NCBI RefSeq assembly: GCF_042659465.1
Contig: NZ_JBHSSW010000004.1
Span: 314,866 to 378,865, forward strand
Length of the DNA: 64,000 bases
Source: Ponticaulis profundi
GTDB taxonomy: Bacteria; Pseudomonadota; Alphaproteobacteria; Caulobacterales; Hyphomonadaceae
Direction of reading: 5' to 3'
The notes under the pieces are model-generated. The model did no database searches. It was not told the DNA's origin and saw only the letters and a program-made list of their open reading frames with translations. This document shows, in pieces, positions 1 through 8,500 of this stretch (the first letter of the stretch is position 1; each line of letters opens with the position of its first letter). The translations under genes and the position numbers were made by a program.

Positions 1-632
1 ATGGCTGCCCGGTGCATGGCGGCACTAAGCGCCGGAGCGATCCGGCGCTCATCTGGCGTCAGATAGGCATTGCGAGATGAAAGTGCGAGCCCGTCGACAT
101 CACGTTCAGTTGGAACGGGCACGATCTCGACCGGAATGCAAAGATCCTTCACCATACGCTTGATGACCTGAACCTGCTGATAGTCCTTTTCGCCGAAGAA
201 CGCTTTGTCCGGTTGAACCTGATTGAAGAGCTTGGACACGACCGTGGCCACGCCGCCGAAAAAGTGTGGTCGGAACTCACCTTCCAGTTTTGCACCGAGT
301 TCAGGTACCGAGACGCGGGTTTCTTCACCTTCCGGGTACATGGTTGCAACGTCCGGACAGTAAGCCACATGACAGCCATGTGCGGTGAGTTTGGCGACAT
401 CTTCTGCTTCATGCCGCGGATAGCTGCCGAGGTCTTCATGCGCTGCAAACTGTGTTGGATTGACGAAAATGCTTGTCACCACGCGGTCGCTCTGGCGAAC
501 GGCGTTATCAACGAGTGACAAATGTCCTGCATGCAGCGCGCCCATGGTTGGCACAAAGCCGATCCGGTGGCCTTTTGCGCGCCAATTGCCGATTAGGCTG
601 CGCAAATCAGTCAGCGTTCGAACGATGATCAT
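1..632 (-). CDS. panC: Pantothenate synthetase (partial, runs off left edge)
   Basis: Reading the minus strand from the ATG at 632 gives a protein that starts MIIVRTLTDLRS and soon contains the PanC ATP-binding signature FVPTMGALHAGH, then the substrate-binding stretches FVNPTQF and FFGEKDYQQ. The family condenses pantoate and beta-alanine with ATP to form pantothenate, a CoA precursor, in the cytoplasm. About 210 of the usual roughly 280 codons are visible; the C-terminal part lies outside the window, so no stop is seen. The gene is divergent from mipZ across a 428-bp intergenic region. Confidence 0.93.
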   Translation of the reverse strand, partial: MIIVRTLTDLRSLIGNWRAKGHRIGFVPTMGALHAGHLSLVDNAVRQSDRVVTSIFVNPTQFAAHEDLGSYPRHEAEDVAKLTAHGCHVAYCPDVATMYPEGEETRVSVPELGAKLEGEFRPHFFGGVATVVSKLFNQVQPDKAFFGEKDYQQVQVIKRMVKDLCIPVEIVPVPTERDVDGLALSSRNAYLTPDERRIAPALSAAMHRAA

Positions 633-1060
633 GGTGGACGGGCTCCCTGTCAATTTTCCCCAGCCCATGCGCTGCCACGCTTGCTTCGTCAAGCTGAGTT
701 AATTTTCTTAAACGCTTGGTTAACCCAAATCAGTCAATTTCCGACTCATGATTAAACGCTTTGTTTGTGATTCGTGGACTTAGCCTCTCGCTGTGACGGG
801 TGAAAGTTCAAAGAAAACAAAAGAGCCCAGATAGGAACCGTTTGGCAGACCTGGTCTCGATGATGTTTTGCACAGCTCTCTGGCTGTTCTTTCTCATTCG
901 CTGTCGATCCCAACTGCCGACTCGTAGAATGACGCGCTGCGAACCCTCTTAACGTCAGTCAGGTCTGCAGAGCGTTTCGACTGCTTGAGTCGAATGAGCC
1001 GCAATAGGAAGGCGTGACATTCACTCTGGAGGATAGTCCGATGCAAAATGGAGCTTGCTC
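633..1060. promoter_or_regulatory. panC-mipZ divergent intergenic region with four GANTC sites
   Basis: This 428-bp stretch has no convincing gene beyond a seven-codon leader at its end. It holds four GANTC motifs, the recognition sequence of the cell-cycle methyltransferase CcrM: GACTC at 743, GATTC at 769, GACTC at 919 and GAGTC at 987. Three TTAA tetramers lie at 699, 708 and 720, spaced by 5 and 8 bases, close to but not matching the CtrA box TTAA-N7-TTAA. Promoters for panC (leftward) and mipZ (rightward) must lie here. GcrA/CcrM control of mipZ is known in Caulobacter; applying it here is inference. Confidence 0.5.
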
Positions 1061-1064
1061 TTGA
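1041..1064 (+). CDS. Seven-codon mini-ORF (MQNGACS) ahead of mipZ, possible coupling leader
   Basis: The best ribosome-binding site in the mipZ leader, GGAGGA at 1028-1033, serves the ATG at 1041 and not a mipZ start. That ATG opens MQNGACS and stops at TGA 1062-1064, which overlaps the TTG at 1061-1063 in the mipZ frame as TTGA. This is the geometry of translational coupling. No protein-level evidence exists for such a short ORF, and a sequencing frameshift near 1050 is an alternative. Confidence 0.35.
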   Translation: MQNGACS

Positions 1065-1957
1065 AACCTGAAGGATTTGCTCTCTTGAACCGAGACGACA
1101 CGACGGCGGCTGAAAAGCCTCCAGTCGATGCGCACGAAGCCCGCGTCATTATCATTGGCAATGAGAAGGGCGGCGCCGGAAAATCAACTGTTGCGATGCA
1201 CCTGTCTGTTGCGCTTATGCGCATGGGGCAGAAGGTTGGCATGATCGACCTCGATGTACGCCAACGCAGCTCAACGCGTTATCTGGAAAATCGTCTGCGC
1301 TGGATCAACTCCACAGGCTCTCGTATTCCCATGCCGGAAACCCTGCGGGTTGATGCGAGCGTGGCGCGAAACCTTGATGAAGCTGAAGCTGAGGAAGCCG
1401 AACGTTTCCTTGGTAGCCTGAAGCGCCTCAAGGCTGCGTGCGACTATGTGATTGTTGACGCGCCGGGTGGTGACACCTTTCTGTCGCGACTTGCGCACTC
1501 CTGCGCAGACACGCTCATCACGCCGCTGAATGACAGCTTTGTCGATTTCGACCTGCTGGGCGATGTGAACCCGCAAACGCTCGAAGTGGTGCGTCCAAGT
1601 TTCTACGCAGAAATGGTCTGGGCTTGCCGGAAGCATAAAGCGCAGACAACGCGCAAGCCGATCGATTGGATCGTCATGCGTAACCGTATGTCGCCGCTTG
1701 AAGCACGCAACAAACAGCGCGTTGGTGAGGCGCTCGATAATCTGGCGAAACGGATTGGCTTCCGACTGGCGCCGGGGCTTTCGGAGCGTGTGATTTATCG
1801 CGAGCTCTTCCCGATGGGGCTGACGCTTCTGGACCTGACCGAAGAAGGTTCGAACATAACCTTCACCATGAGCCACGTTGCAGCACGTCAGGAATTGAGA
1901 GATTTGTTGATCCTGTTGAAATTGCCGGGGCTCGTCGGCAAGGAAATCGCATTCTAG
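1061..1957 (+). CDS. mipZ: MipZ, ParA/MinD-type ATPase positioning the division plane
   Basis: A deviant Walker A motif, KGGAGKST, sits in the context IIIGNEKGGAGKS, followed by the MipZ-like run IDLDVRQRS (Walker A' region) and a Walker B-like VIVDAPGGD. In Caulobacter MipZ binds ParB at the poles and inhibits FtsZ polymerisation so that the ring forms at midcell. Length is about 298 residues, normal for the family after allowing for an extra 20 or so N-terminal residues. No ATG is available before the Walker motif: candidate starts are TTG 1055, TTG 1061 (GGAG seven bases upstream, chosen) and TTG 1085 (AAGGA nine bases upstream). A strong hairpin follows the stop. Confidence 0.9.
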   Translation: MKPEGFALLNRDDTTAAEKPPVDAHEARVIIIGNEKGGAGKSTVAMHLSVALMRMGQKVGMIDLDVRQRSSTRYLENRLRWINSTGSRIPMPETLRVDASVARNLDEAEAEEAERFLGSLKRLKAACDYVIVDAPGGDTFLSRLAHSCADTLITPLNDSFVDFDLLGDVNPQTLEVVRPSFYAEMVWACRKHKAQTTRKPIDWIVMRNRMSPLEARNKQRVGEALDNLAKRIGFRLAPGLSERVIYRELFPMGLTLLDLTEEGSNITFTMSHVAARQELRDLLILLKLPGLVGKEIAF

Positions 1958-1965
1958 CTTTAACG

Positions 1966-1994
1966 AAAAAGGACGGCATGGCCGTCCTTTTTTT
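1966..1994. terminator. Bidirectional intrinsic terminator between mipZ and the peptidase gene
   Basis: Perfect 7-bp arms GGACGGC (1971-1977) and GCCGTCC (1981-1987) flank a three-base loop. A run of A precedes the stem and seven T follow it, so it can end mipZ on the plus strand and the convergent peptidase gene on the minus strand. Confidence 0.85.
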
Positions 1995-2001
1995 ATCGGT
2001 G

Positions 2002-3114
2002 CTAGTCGCCAAAAATCTCGATCAGCTTCTTGCCATCAGATGATGCTTTTGCCCGATACATGCCTTCGGTGTTGAACGACCAGGCGGGTGTGCCATCCGG
2101 ACCGAGCACAATCACGCCGCCGTCTCCGCCAAGATCCGTCAGGGATGTGTGGATGATATAGTCAGCCGCTTCCTGTGCGGTTTCGCCGAGCAATTCGACA
2201 CGGGAGCAAATGGCATAGGCGATGCTGAGCCGGATAAAATATTCACCGGTTCCCGTGGCAGACACGCCGCACACATCATTCTTTGCGTAAGTGCCGGCGC
2301 CAATAACCGGACTGTCGCCGACACGGCCCCAGCGCTTCGCTGTCGTGCCGCCGGTTGAGGTGCCTGCAACAATATTGCCGTCCTGGTCCTTTGCAACAAC
2401 GCCAACCGTTCCGTATTTCCGGTCATCCGGGAAGGCGAGATCTGACAGGTCTTCACGCTCAATGGACTCAACAGGGTTGGTCTGCGGTTTGGGCCCATAA
2501 AGGTTTTCAGGTGAGGCGACACCGCGACGTTCCAGAGCCTTCAGCAGGCTTTCCCAGCGACGGTCGGTGTAGAACCAGCTCGGATCGACGATTTCCAGTC
2601 CCTGCTGGGCGGCAAACTGATCAGCGCCATCGCCAGCCAGCATGACATGCGGCGACTGCTCCATCGCTTTGCGTGCTGCTGAGATCGGGTGTTTGACGTT
2701 GGAGAGGCCCGCCGCGGCGCCAGCATCCAGCGTATCGCCGCGCATGAGTGAAGCGTCTAGCGAGAACGTGCCGACTTCCGTCATGACGGCGCCGCGCCCT
2801 GCATTGAAGAGCGGATCGTCTTCGAGAGACCGGATGATCGTCTCAACCACATCAATCGCAGGGCTCCCGCCTGCCAGCATGGTCTCGCCGGTTGAGAGGA
2901 CGCCATCAAGCGCAGACATATACGCAGCTTCGGTTTCCGCTGACATGGAGTCGCGGCGAATGACGCCTGCACCGCCATGAATGACGAGCGACCAGCCTGG
3001 TGATGCTGTACTCGTCATTGTAGCCGGCGTTTCCTGTGCGACAGTCGATGTCGTACAACCGGCCGCCATCGCAGCGACAAAGACGGCGACTGCACTCAAA
3101 ACCCGATTTTTCAT
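2002..3114 (-). CDS. Exported isoaspartyl peptidase / L-asparaginase (Ntn-hydrolase), lipoprotein
   Basis: The 370-residue product matches the plant-type asparaginase/isoaspartyl dipeptidase family: IHGGAG near residue 46, NAGRGAV near 104, and the autocleavage site Y234-G235-T236 in YGTVGVV, where T236 would become the N-terminal nucleophile. Further on come GTSTGG and the substrate-binding run GDSPVIGAGTYA. The family removes isoaspartyl or N-terminal aspartyl residues. The N-terminus is a lipoprotein signal with lipobox MAAGC (C20), so the enzyme should be periplasmic and membrane-anchored, whereas many relatives are cytoplasmic. It lies downstream of ald on the same strand, but a terminator-like hairpin ends next to its start codon. 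Confidence 0.88.
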   Translation of the reverse strand: MKNRVLSAVAVFVAAMAAGCTTSTVAQETPATMTSTASPGWSLVIHGGAGVIRRDSMSAETEAAYMSALDGVLSTGETMLAGGSPAIDVVETIIRSLEDDPLFNAGRGAVMTEVGTFSLDASLMRGDTLDAGAAAGLSNVKHPISAARKAMEQSPHVMLAGDGADQFAAQQGLEIVDPSWFYTDRRWESLLKALERRGVASPENLYGPKPQTNPVESIEREDLSDLAFPDDRKYGTVGVVAKDQDGNIVAGTSTGGTTAKRWGRVGDSPVIGAGTYAKNDVCGVSATGTGEYFIRLSIAYAICSRVELLGETAQEAADYIIHTSLTDLGGDGGVIVLGPDGTPAWSFNTEGMYRAKASSDGKKLIEIFGD

Positions 3115-3115
3115 G

Positions 3116-3163
3116 AAAAAGCCCCAACTCCGCTCCAGTTCACATGCAGGGGAGTATGGGGCT
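3116..3163 (-). terminator. Hairpin with U-tract between ald and the peptidase gene
   Basis: On the minus strand, arms at 3163-3157 and 3126-3120 (AGCCCCA/TGGGGCT) form a 7-bp stem, extended by ACTCC/GGAGT pairing after a single bulge, and are followed by four U. It fits an intrinsic terminator for ald. The U-tract ends one base before the peptidase ATG at 3114, and the only purine-rich ribosome-binding candidates lie inside the stem. Confidence 0.6.
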
Positions 3164-3202
3164 GATTACGCGGCGGATGCAATCATCCGGTGTAGGTTAC
3201 GC

Positions 3203-4318
3203 CTAGTTCGTCATCCAGTCTGGATAAACAAAGGGCAAGTCCAGATCATGAGCTACGGCTTCATGCGCAATCTTGCCATCAGCCACGGTGAGGCCCTCTG
3301 CAAGGTGCGGGTCAGCTTTCAGCGCTGCCTTGGCGCCTTTGTTGGCAATATTGAGCACGAATGGCAGCGTCGCATTATTCAGCGCATATGTGGATGTGCG
3401 CGGGACAGCGCCAGGCATGTTGGCGACGCAGTAGTGCAGAATGCCGTCGATCTCATAGATCGGGTCTGCGTGTGTCGTTGCATGAGAGGTTTCAAAGCAG
3501 CCGCCCTGATCGATGGCGATGTCCACGAGGACGGCGCCGGGACGCATGGTTGTGAGCTGCTCGCGTGAGACCAGCTTCGGTGCGGCAGCGCCCGGGATCA
3601 GGACAGCGCCAATTACCAGATCAGCGTGTTTGACGGCTTCGGCGAGGCTCGCATTGGTCGAATACATCGTCTTAACGGCGCCATTGAATTGCGCATCAAT
3701 CTCGGCAAGGCGTTTGTTGTTGCGATCAAAGATCGTCACGTCTGCGCGCATGCCGACCGCAATCTCGGCAGCATTCGTACCGGAGACACCGCCGCCAATG
3801 ATCACGACCTTGGCAGGTGCAACGCCGGGTACGCCCCCGAGCAGCACGCCGCGGCCGCGTGTGGTACGCATCAGCGCCCAGGCTGCGACCTGCATGGACA
3901 TGCGACCGGCGACCTGGCTCATCGGTGTGAGCAGGGGGAGGCGGCCTTCATGGTCCGTCACCGTTTCATATGCGATGGCGAGGCAGCCGGATTCCATCAG
4001 TCCCGTTGCCTGTACCGGATCGGCGGCAAGGTGCAGATAGGTGAAGAGGGTATGGTCCGGTGTCAGCTTTGCGCATTCTTCAGGCTGAGGTTCCTTAACC
4101 TTCACGATCAGCTCAGCTGCTTTGAAGACGGCGTCTGCGTCAGGCAGAATTTTTGCGCCGACGGCTTCATACTCTTCATTTGTGCACGCCGAACCGACAC
4201 CAGCATCATGCTGAACAAAGACCTCATGGCCAGCGCGGATCAGCTCGCCAACGCTTTCGGGCGCCAGGCCGACACGAGATTCCTGTTTTTTGATTTCTGT
4301 TGGAACACCGATGCGCAT
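3203..4318 (-). CDS. ald: Alanine dehydrogenase
   Basis: The 371-residue protein opens MRIGVPTEIK and keeps the pyruvate-binding residues R15 and K75, the catalytic H96 and an acidic residue in DIAIDQGG near 270. The NAD-binding Rossmann motif GGGVSG lies at 175-180. The enzyme interconverts L-alanine and pyruvate plus ammonia with NAD, in the cytoplasm. Length is typical for Ald. It is transcribed leftward, and a hairpin follows before the next gene. Upstream (4320-4395) is AT-rich with small dyads such as GAGAA/TTCTC; an Lrp/AldR-type regulator would be expected, but none is encoded nearby. Confidence 0.95.
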   Translation of the reverse strand: MRIGVPTEIKKQESRVGLAPESVGELIRAGHEVFVQHDAGVGSACTNEEYEAVGAKILPDADAVFKAAELIVKVKEPQPEECAKLTPDHTLFTYLHLAADPVQATGLMESGCLAIAYETVTDHEGRLPLLTPMSQVAGRMSMQVAAWALMRTTRGRGVLLGGVPGVAPAKVVIIGGGVSGTNAAEIAVGMRADVTIFDRNNKRLAEIDAQFNGAVKTMYSTNASLAEAVKHADLVIGAVLIPGAAAPKLVSREQLTTMRPGAVLVDIAIDQGGCFETSHATTHADPIYEIDGILHYCVANMPGAVPRTSTYALNNATLPFVLNIANKGAKAALKADPHLAEGLTVADGKIAHEAVAHDLDLPFVYPDWMTN

Positions 4319-4396
4319 TTAGGGCCTCCGTAAGATTGATTATCCGCTTTTCTCGCAAAAAAGAGAAATATTCAATCGCAATCGGATGTGTGGGGC

Positions 4397-4424
4397 ATAA
4401 AAAAGCCCGGCAGAGCCGGGCTTT
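4397..4424 (-). terminator. Intrinsic terminator of the glycine-zipper lipoprotein gene
   Basis: Ten-base arms AAAGCCCGGC (4402-4411) and GCCGGGCTTT (4415-4424) enclose a three-base loop. On the minus strand the stem is followed by further T residues. It lies just past the stop of the gene ending at 4446. Confidence 0.8.
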
Positions 4425-4445
4425 GTGCGTGTTATGACTGAGGAA

Positions 4446-4784
4446 CTACCAGCGACGCGAGTCGTAAGGATAGCGGTCAACAGCGTCAACATAGCCATCA
4501 CCGTCGCTGTCTTTCTCGTCAGGTTGGTCTTTCACACCTGGTGTGTCGCAGTCGGCTGATTCAGTGCAGCCCTTTGCTGCGCCGGCCAGACCACCAAGTG
4601 CCGCGCCGACAGCTGCGCCTGTGCCAGCGTCGCCATTGCCTGTGTTGTTGCCGATAACGGCACCTGCGACGGCGCCTGCTGCAGCACCTGCTGCTGCGTT
4701 ACGTTCAGTGTAACCGGTGGATGTGCACGCTGCGAGAAATGCAGTGGAGCCAATAATTGCAGATGTAACGGTCAGAAATTTCAT
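4446..4784 (-). CDS. Small glycine-zipper lipoprotein with a Ca-binding-like tail
   Basis: The 112-residue product has a signal peptide ending in lipobox LAAC (C20). An Ala/Gly-rich zipper follows (NAAAGAAAGAVAGAVIG, then AVGAALGGLAGAAKG), as in YMGG/OmpA-like glycine-zipper lipoproteins. The C-terminus carries KDSDGDGYVDAVDRYP, which resembles an EF-hand or thrombospondin type 3 calcium loop. The ribosome-binding site AAGGAG precedes the ATG. It should sit in the outer or inner membrane and span or associate with the bilayer through the zipper. Specific role unknown. Confidence 0.75.
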   Translation of the reverse strand: MKFLTVTSAIIGSTAFLAACTSTGYTERNAAAGAAAGAVAGAVIGNNTGNGDAGTGAAVGAALGGLAGAAKGCTESADCDTPGVKDQPDEKDSDGDGYVDAVDRYPYDSRRW

Positions 4785-4942
4785 GGTTTCTCTCCTTCGG
4801 TATCTGCGGTCTTAAACGAGATTAAATTCTGGAAGTTCCGAAAACCTCTGCAGAGAAATATTACAAAATATTTGGAACTTCGGCCGGGCTTCAAAGCTTG
4901 ATTGGGCAAGAACACAATATCAGCCCTATCAAGGAGACCGAG

Positions 4943-5452
4943 ATGAAACGTCTCGTAGCCGCACTCGCGACGGGACTTATTTTCAGCGCCCCGTCTTTCG
5001 CTGACCCCGCCAGCTTCAATGCCAATTCAACAGACCGTTTGCCTGATTATGGTGTGACGGCAATGGCTCCGGCAGACAGCTTCAGAGAGTCTCATGCCTG
5101 GGTTGGACTGCCAGTTTTCGATGAGCGCCTCGATCAGATTGGTGAGGTGGTGAGAGTGTCGACTGATGCGCAATCGCGCGCGAAACGGATCGTCATTGAG
5201 ACGTCGCAGACACACACTGGGGATACGATCGCAACCATTGTGGACCTGGAGCAGGTTTATATCACATCGCCAGAAGATGGCCGTCGGGGCTTGCAGCTCG
5301 GTGTATCTGTGGCCGACTGGCTGAAGATGCGAAATGGAGAGATTGAGGCACCAGTATCGCGCACAGCTGATGTGTACGCGCCTTATAGCGGTGGAACAGA
5401 AGTCCGCACGCTTTCATTCTCCGGTCCGATGGATCTCACCGGCTCACTGTAG
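4943..5452 (+). CDS. Exported PRC-barrel-like protein
   Basis: The start at 4943 has AAGGAG eight bases upstream and gives a clean Sec signal peptide (MKRLVAALATGLIFSAPSFA). The mature part of about 150 residues contains the segment VGLPVFDERLDQIGEVVRV, followed by KRIVIETS and the stretch IATIVDLEQVYI, the beta-strand pattern of a PRC-barrel domain. Longer upstream starts such as 4898 would hide the signal peptide. The role is not known; PRC-barrel domains often bind other proteins or RNA. It is divergent from the glycine-zipper lipoprotein gene. Confidence 0.65.
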   Translation: MKRLVAALATGLIFSAPSFADPASFNANSTDRLPDYGVTAMAPADSFRESHAWVGLPVFDERLDQIGEVVRVSTDAQSRAKRIVIETSQTHTGDTIATIVDLEQVYITSPEDGRRGLQLGVSVADWLKMRNGEIEAPVSRTADVYAPYSGGTEVRTLSFSGPMDLTGSL

Positions 5453-5470
5453 AGGTCAAAGCCGATATAT

Positions 5471-5513
5471 AAAAAAGCCCGCCTTCGTGACACGAGGGCG
5501 GGCTTTTCGTTTT
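5471..5513. terminator. Bidirectional intrinsic terminator
   Basis: The stem AAAAAAGCCCGCC / GGCGGGCTTTT lies around 5471-5505 with a T-rich sequence after it and an A-run before it. It is placed between two convergent genes and can serve both. Confidence 0.85.
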
Positions 5514-5527
5514 AAGGATGGGGTCGC

Positions 5528-8500
5528 TTAGAACTTCATACGGATGTTGAGACCGAATGACGTGTAGTCCAGATCATCGCGATCGAGCGTCTGGGTCAGG
5601 AAGCCGCTGACTTCGTAGCGGTCCGACTTCACGAATTGAGCCCGCGCTTCAGCTTCAAACCAGTTGTCATCCAGATCGCCGGATACCGTTGTGAAGCTAC
5701 CGAAATTGGTGCCTGCAAAACGTGAGACAACAGCTTCGTCATCAGCAGAAAGATCCTGCACGTAACGAAGGCCAAGCGTTGGACGGAAGCCTGCATCACT
5801 AGCCGGATCGAAGAAGTGAACCAGAGTTCCGATCTTCGCTTGTGTGCTTGTGATGGAGCGGCTGTCGATGATCAGGCCGCCTGCTGTTCCGGACTCCGTG
5901 TATGCGTCGAGATCTGCATTGAAGTATTCAACGGAGACAGATGGCTCGAAGAACACGCTGGATGAGACACCATAGAGGCTCGACAGGGCCACGCCGCCAA
6001 TCGCCTGCGTCGCGTTTGTTTCGCCAAGCGTCATACCGCCGGTCAGCATCTGAACGCGCGTGATGTCATAGTCTGTTTCGCCAATGCCGTAATAACCGGA
6101 AAGGTTCACGCCATTGTCGAAGTCGTACAGGCCATAAGCGCCTACGAAGAAGCCAGAGCTTTCAACGCTTCCAAGGGTCGCTGAACCCGAATTTTCAGCG
6201 TCGGAATAGTTGAAGAATGCACCGAGGCGCAAACCATCATCTATCTGGGCATCACCACCGGCTGTGATGGAGTAACCGTCTAGGTCACTGTCATTGCCTG
6301 TCAGTGAGTTGGTTTCGTCGCCTGTCATGTAGGCAAGTTCAACGAATGTGCCCCAGCCTTCCTTAGCGGCTGCTGGTTCGCCATCGGCTGCAGCGGCGGC
6401 CGACATGGCAAAAGCAGACATGCCATCAAGTGAAGCGGTCTGGATTGGTGATCCGCCCATCTGGTTCACGGCCTGCCCATCAGCTTTGCCAGCTTTAATG
6501 CTGGAGAAGCGGCGGGCGAGGTGCGTGCTGACCTGCTCGGCGCTGGCCACGGCAACGTTGCGAACGCTGAAGCTTGTATCCGGCAGAAGCGAGTACAGTG
6601 AATCCGCCAGAGGTTCTCCGCTCATATAGTCGATCTGGCTATAGATTGACGAAAGTGCGAGCGAACCACGCGCATCGTCCAGGTGGTCTGCGATGGCCAG
6701 AACGTTCGAGTCAGCCGTATCCGGAAGCTCTGTGCTGAAGTCAGCGGCTTCGATCTCGTAGTAAACGAGGCCGGCACCGGAGGCGAAGCTGGCATAGAGA
6801 ACGCCTGCAAGATCTGCCTCTGCGAGTTCGCCGGTTGCTTCGCCTGTGTACTCGATCAGGAGGCCCTGATCGCCCCAGGCATAAGGTGTGCCGAACATGA
6901 CGCCGCCATTGAGTGAAACATCACCATCGACCAGCAAAGACGCGCCCGAGTACCCGAAAATGCTCTGAGACGTCAGCACGAGGTCAGAAAGCATGGTCAT
7001 GCCTTCTGTTGGCGCAAGAAGGCCCGCATTCCACACTGTGTCGGCGAGGATGGTGCCACCACCGGTCAGCATGCCGCCAAAGTTCAGAACATCGCGAGAC
7101 GCAAGAATACCGTCAGCCTGAACGGTGCCACCGATGATCTGCGCTTCGATCAGAGACAGCAGCAGATACTCTTCTGGAATGTAGAGGCCTGCGTCTGTGT
7201 TTGCGAGTGTCAGGCTATCAATGACAACGTCCATATCGACAGTGGTCGTGCCAGCCTGGCTGAGGGTCACGTCAAAATAATTGAAATAACCGTCTGCGTT
7301 CAGACCATTCGTCGGTACGAAGCCCGTTGAGCCTGGTCCAGCGAGTGGGCCTGGTGTGCCGATGTCACCGTAAAGGTAGGTGATCAATTCAGGTGTCGCC
7401 GTGCCATCAACACTGCCGCCTTCGCGCGCCATGCTGACAACGCCGGTTCCAATGTCACTTGTACCGTTGAAAATCGCACCCGGCACGGCCTGATTTGACG
7501 GACGAGAAAGGCTGGCAAGGCTCACATCAGCTGCTGCATTGACGCCCGCAGATGTCGCGTCTGTCTCGCCTGACGTCTCTGGATTGATGTCAACGTCCAG
7601 CACAACGCCTTCAGATGGATCGGTACCACCGACGCCAGGTTCCGGAGCGTCTGGCAGACCGTTTACGAGATTTCCGTTTTCATCAATGATGAAATAGCCT
7701 GGGTCCAGATCCTGAACCCAATGTTCCGCATCGCTCCAGTTTCCATCGCCGCCAACCGCGCTCACATACTTGTAAGGGTTCGCGATCGAGATGAACTCAT
7801 AGAAATTATAGAGCGGGTTGTAATAGCTGACATCGCCATAACCAGATGGCACTGGAGACAGGAAGCCATAGCCGCCAGACAGAACGCCGCCAATCAGAGG
7901 CTGGTCGCCCAGTTGATCAAAGAAAATCGCTGAGCCTGAATCGCCACCGGCTGTGCCAGCTTCATTCGGAAGCGCGTCGCCTGGGAAGATGTCGTTGGAG
8001 AGTGATGTGTTGAACCAGGTGTTCGTGAACGGGTTATCGAAATACCACCAGTCGGTGCCGTCAGAGCAAGCCCAGTCGCCAATGCCGTCGCGTCCGCATT
8101 CTTCGCCTGTGCGAACCGGACTGTCGAAGTCGATCCAATACATGGACTGAGAGGCGCCAGGATCGCCAGCATACGCAGCAGAAGCATCAGTGCCGAAGAT
8201 CGCAGACAGGAAGTCGACCTGCGAACCGAGCATGCCAATCAGGTTTTCACCGGCTTGACGTTTTCCATCGATGCCAACGTCGCCCGTTGAGCCAACACCG
8301 TGGCCGCCATAGCCGACCATGGTGACATGTTCACCGACGCCGACCGGGCTGAAGAGCATGGAATAGCTCGGGATGTTTGCCAGCGGACTTGAAAGACTGA
8401 CCATTGCAACGTCAGCGGCTGGGAAGCCGAGTGCTGATCCGAATGCCGGATCTGCGTCAGGATGGATGATGACCTGATTGCCGAGAACAAGCCCGTTGCG

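Noticed and set aside
1271..1876. A 201-residue minus-strand frame inside mipZ
   Set aside because: It is opposite the conserved MipZ domain, without its own promoter or homology.
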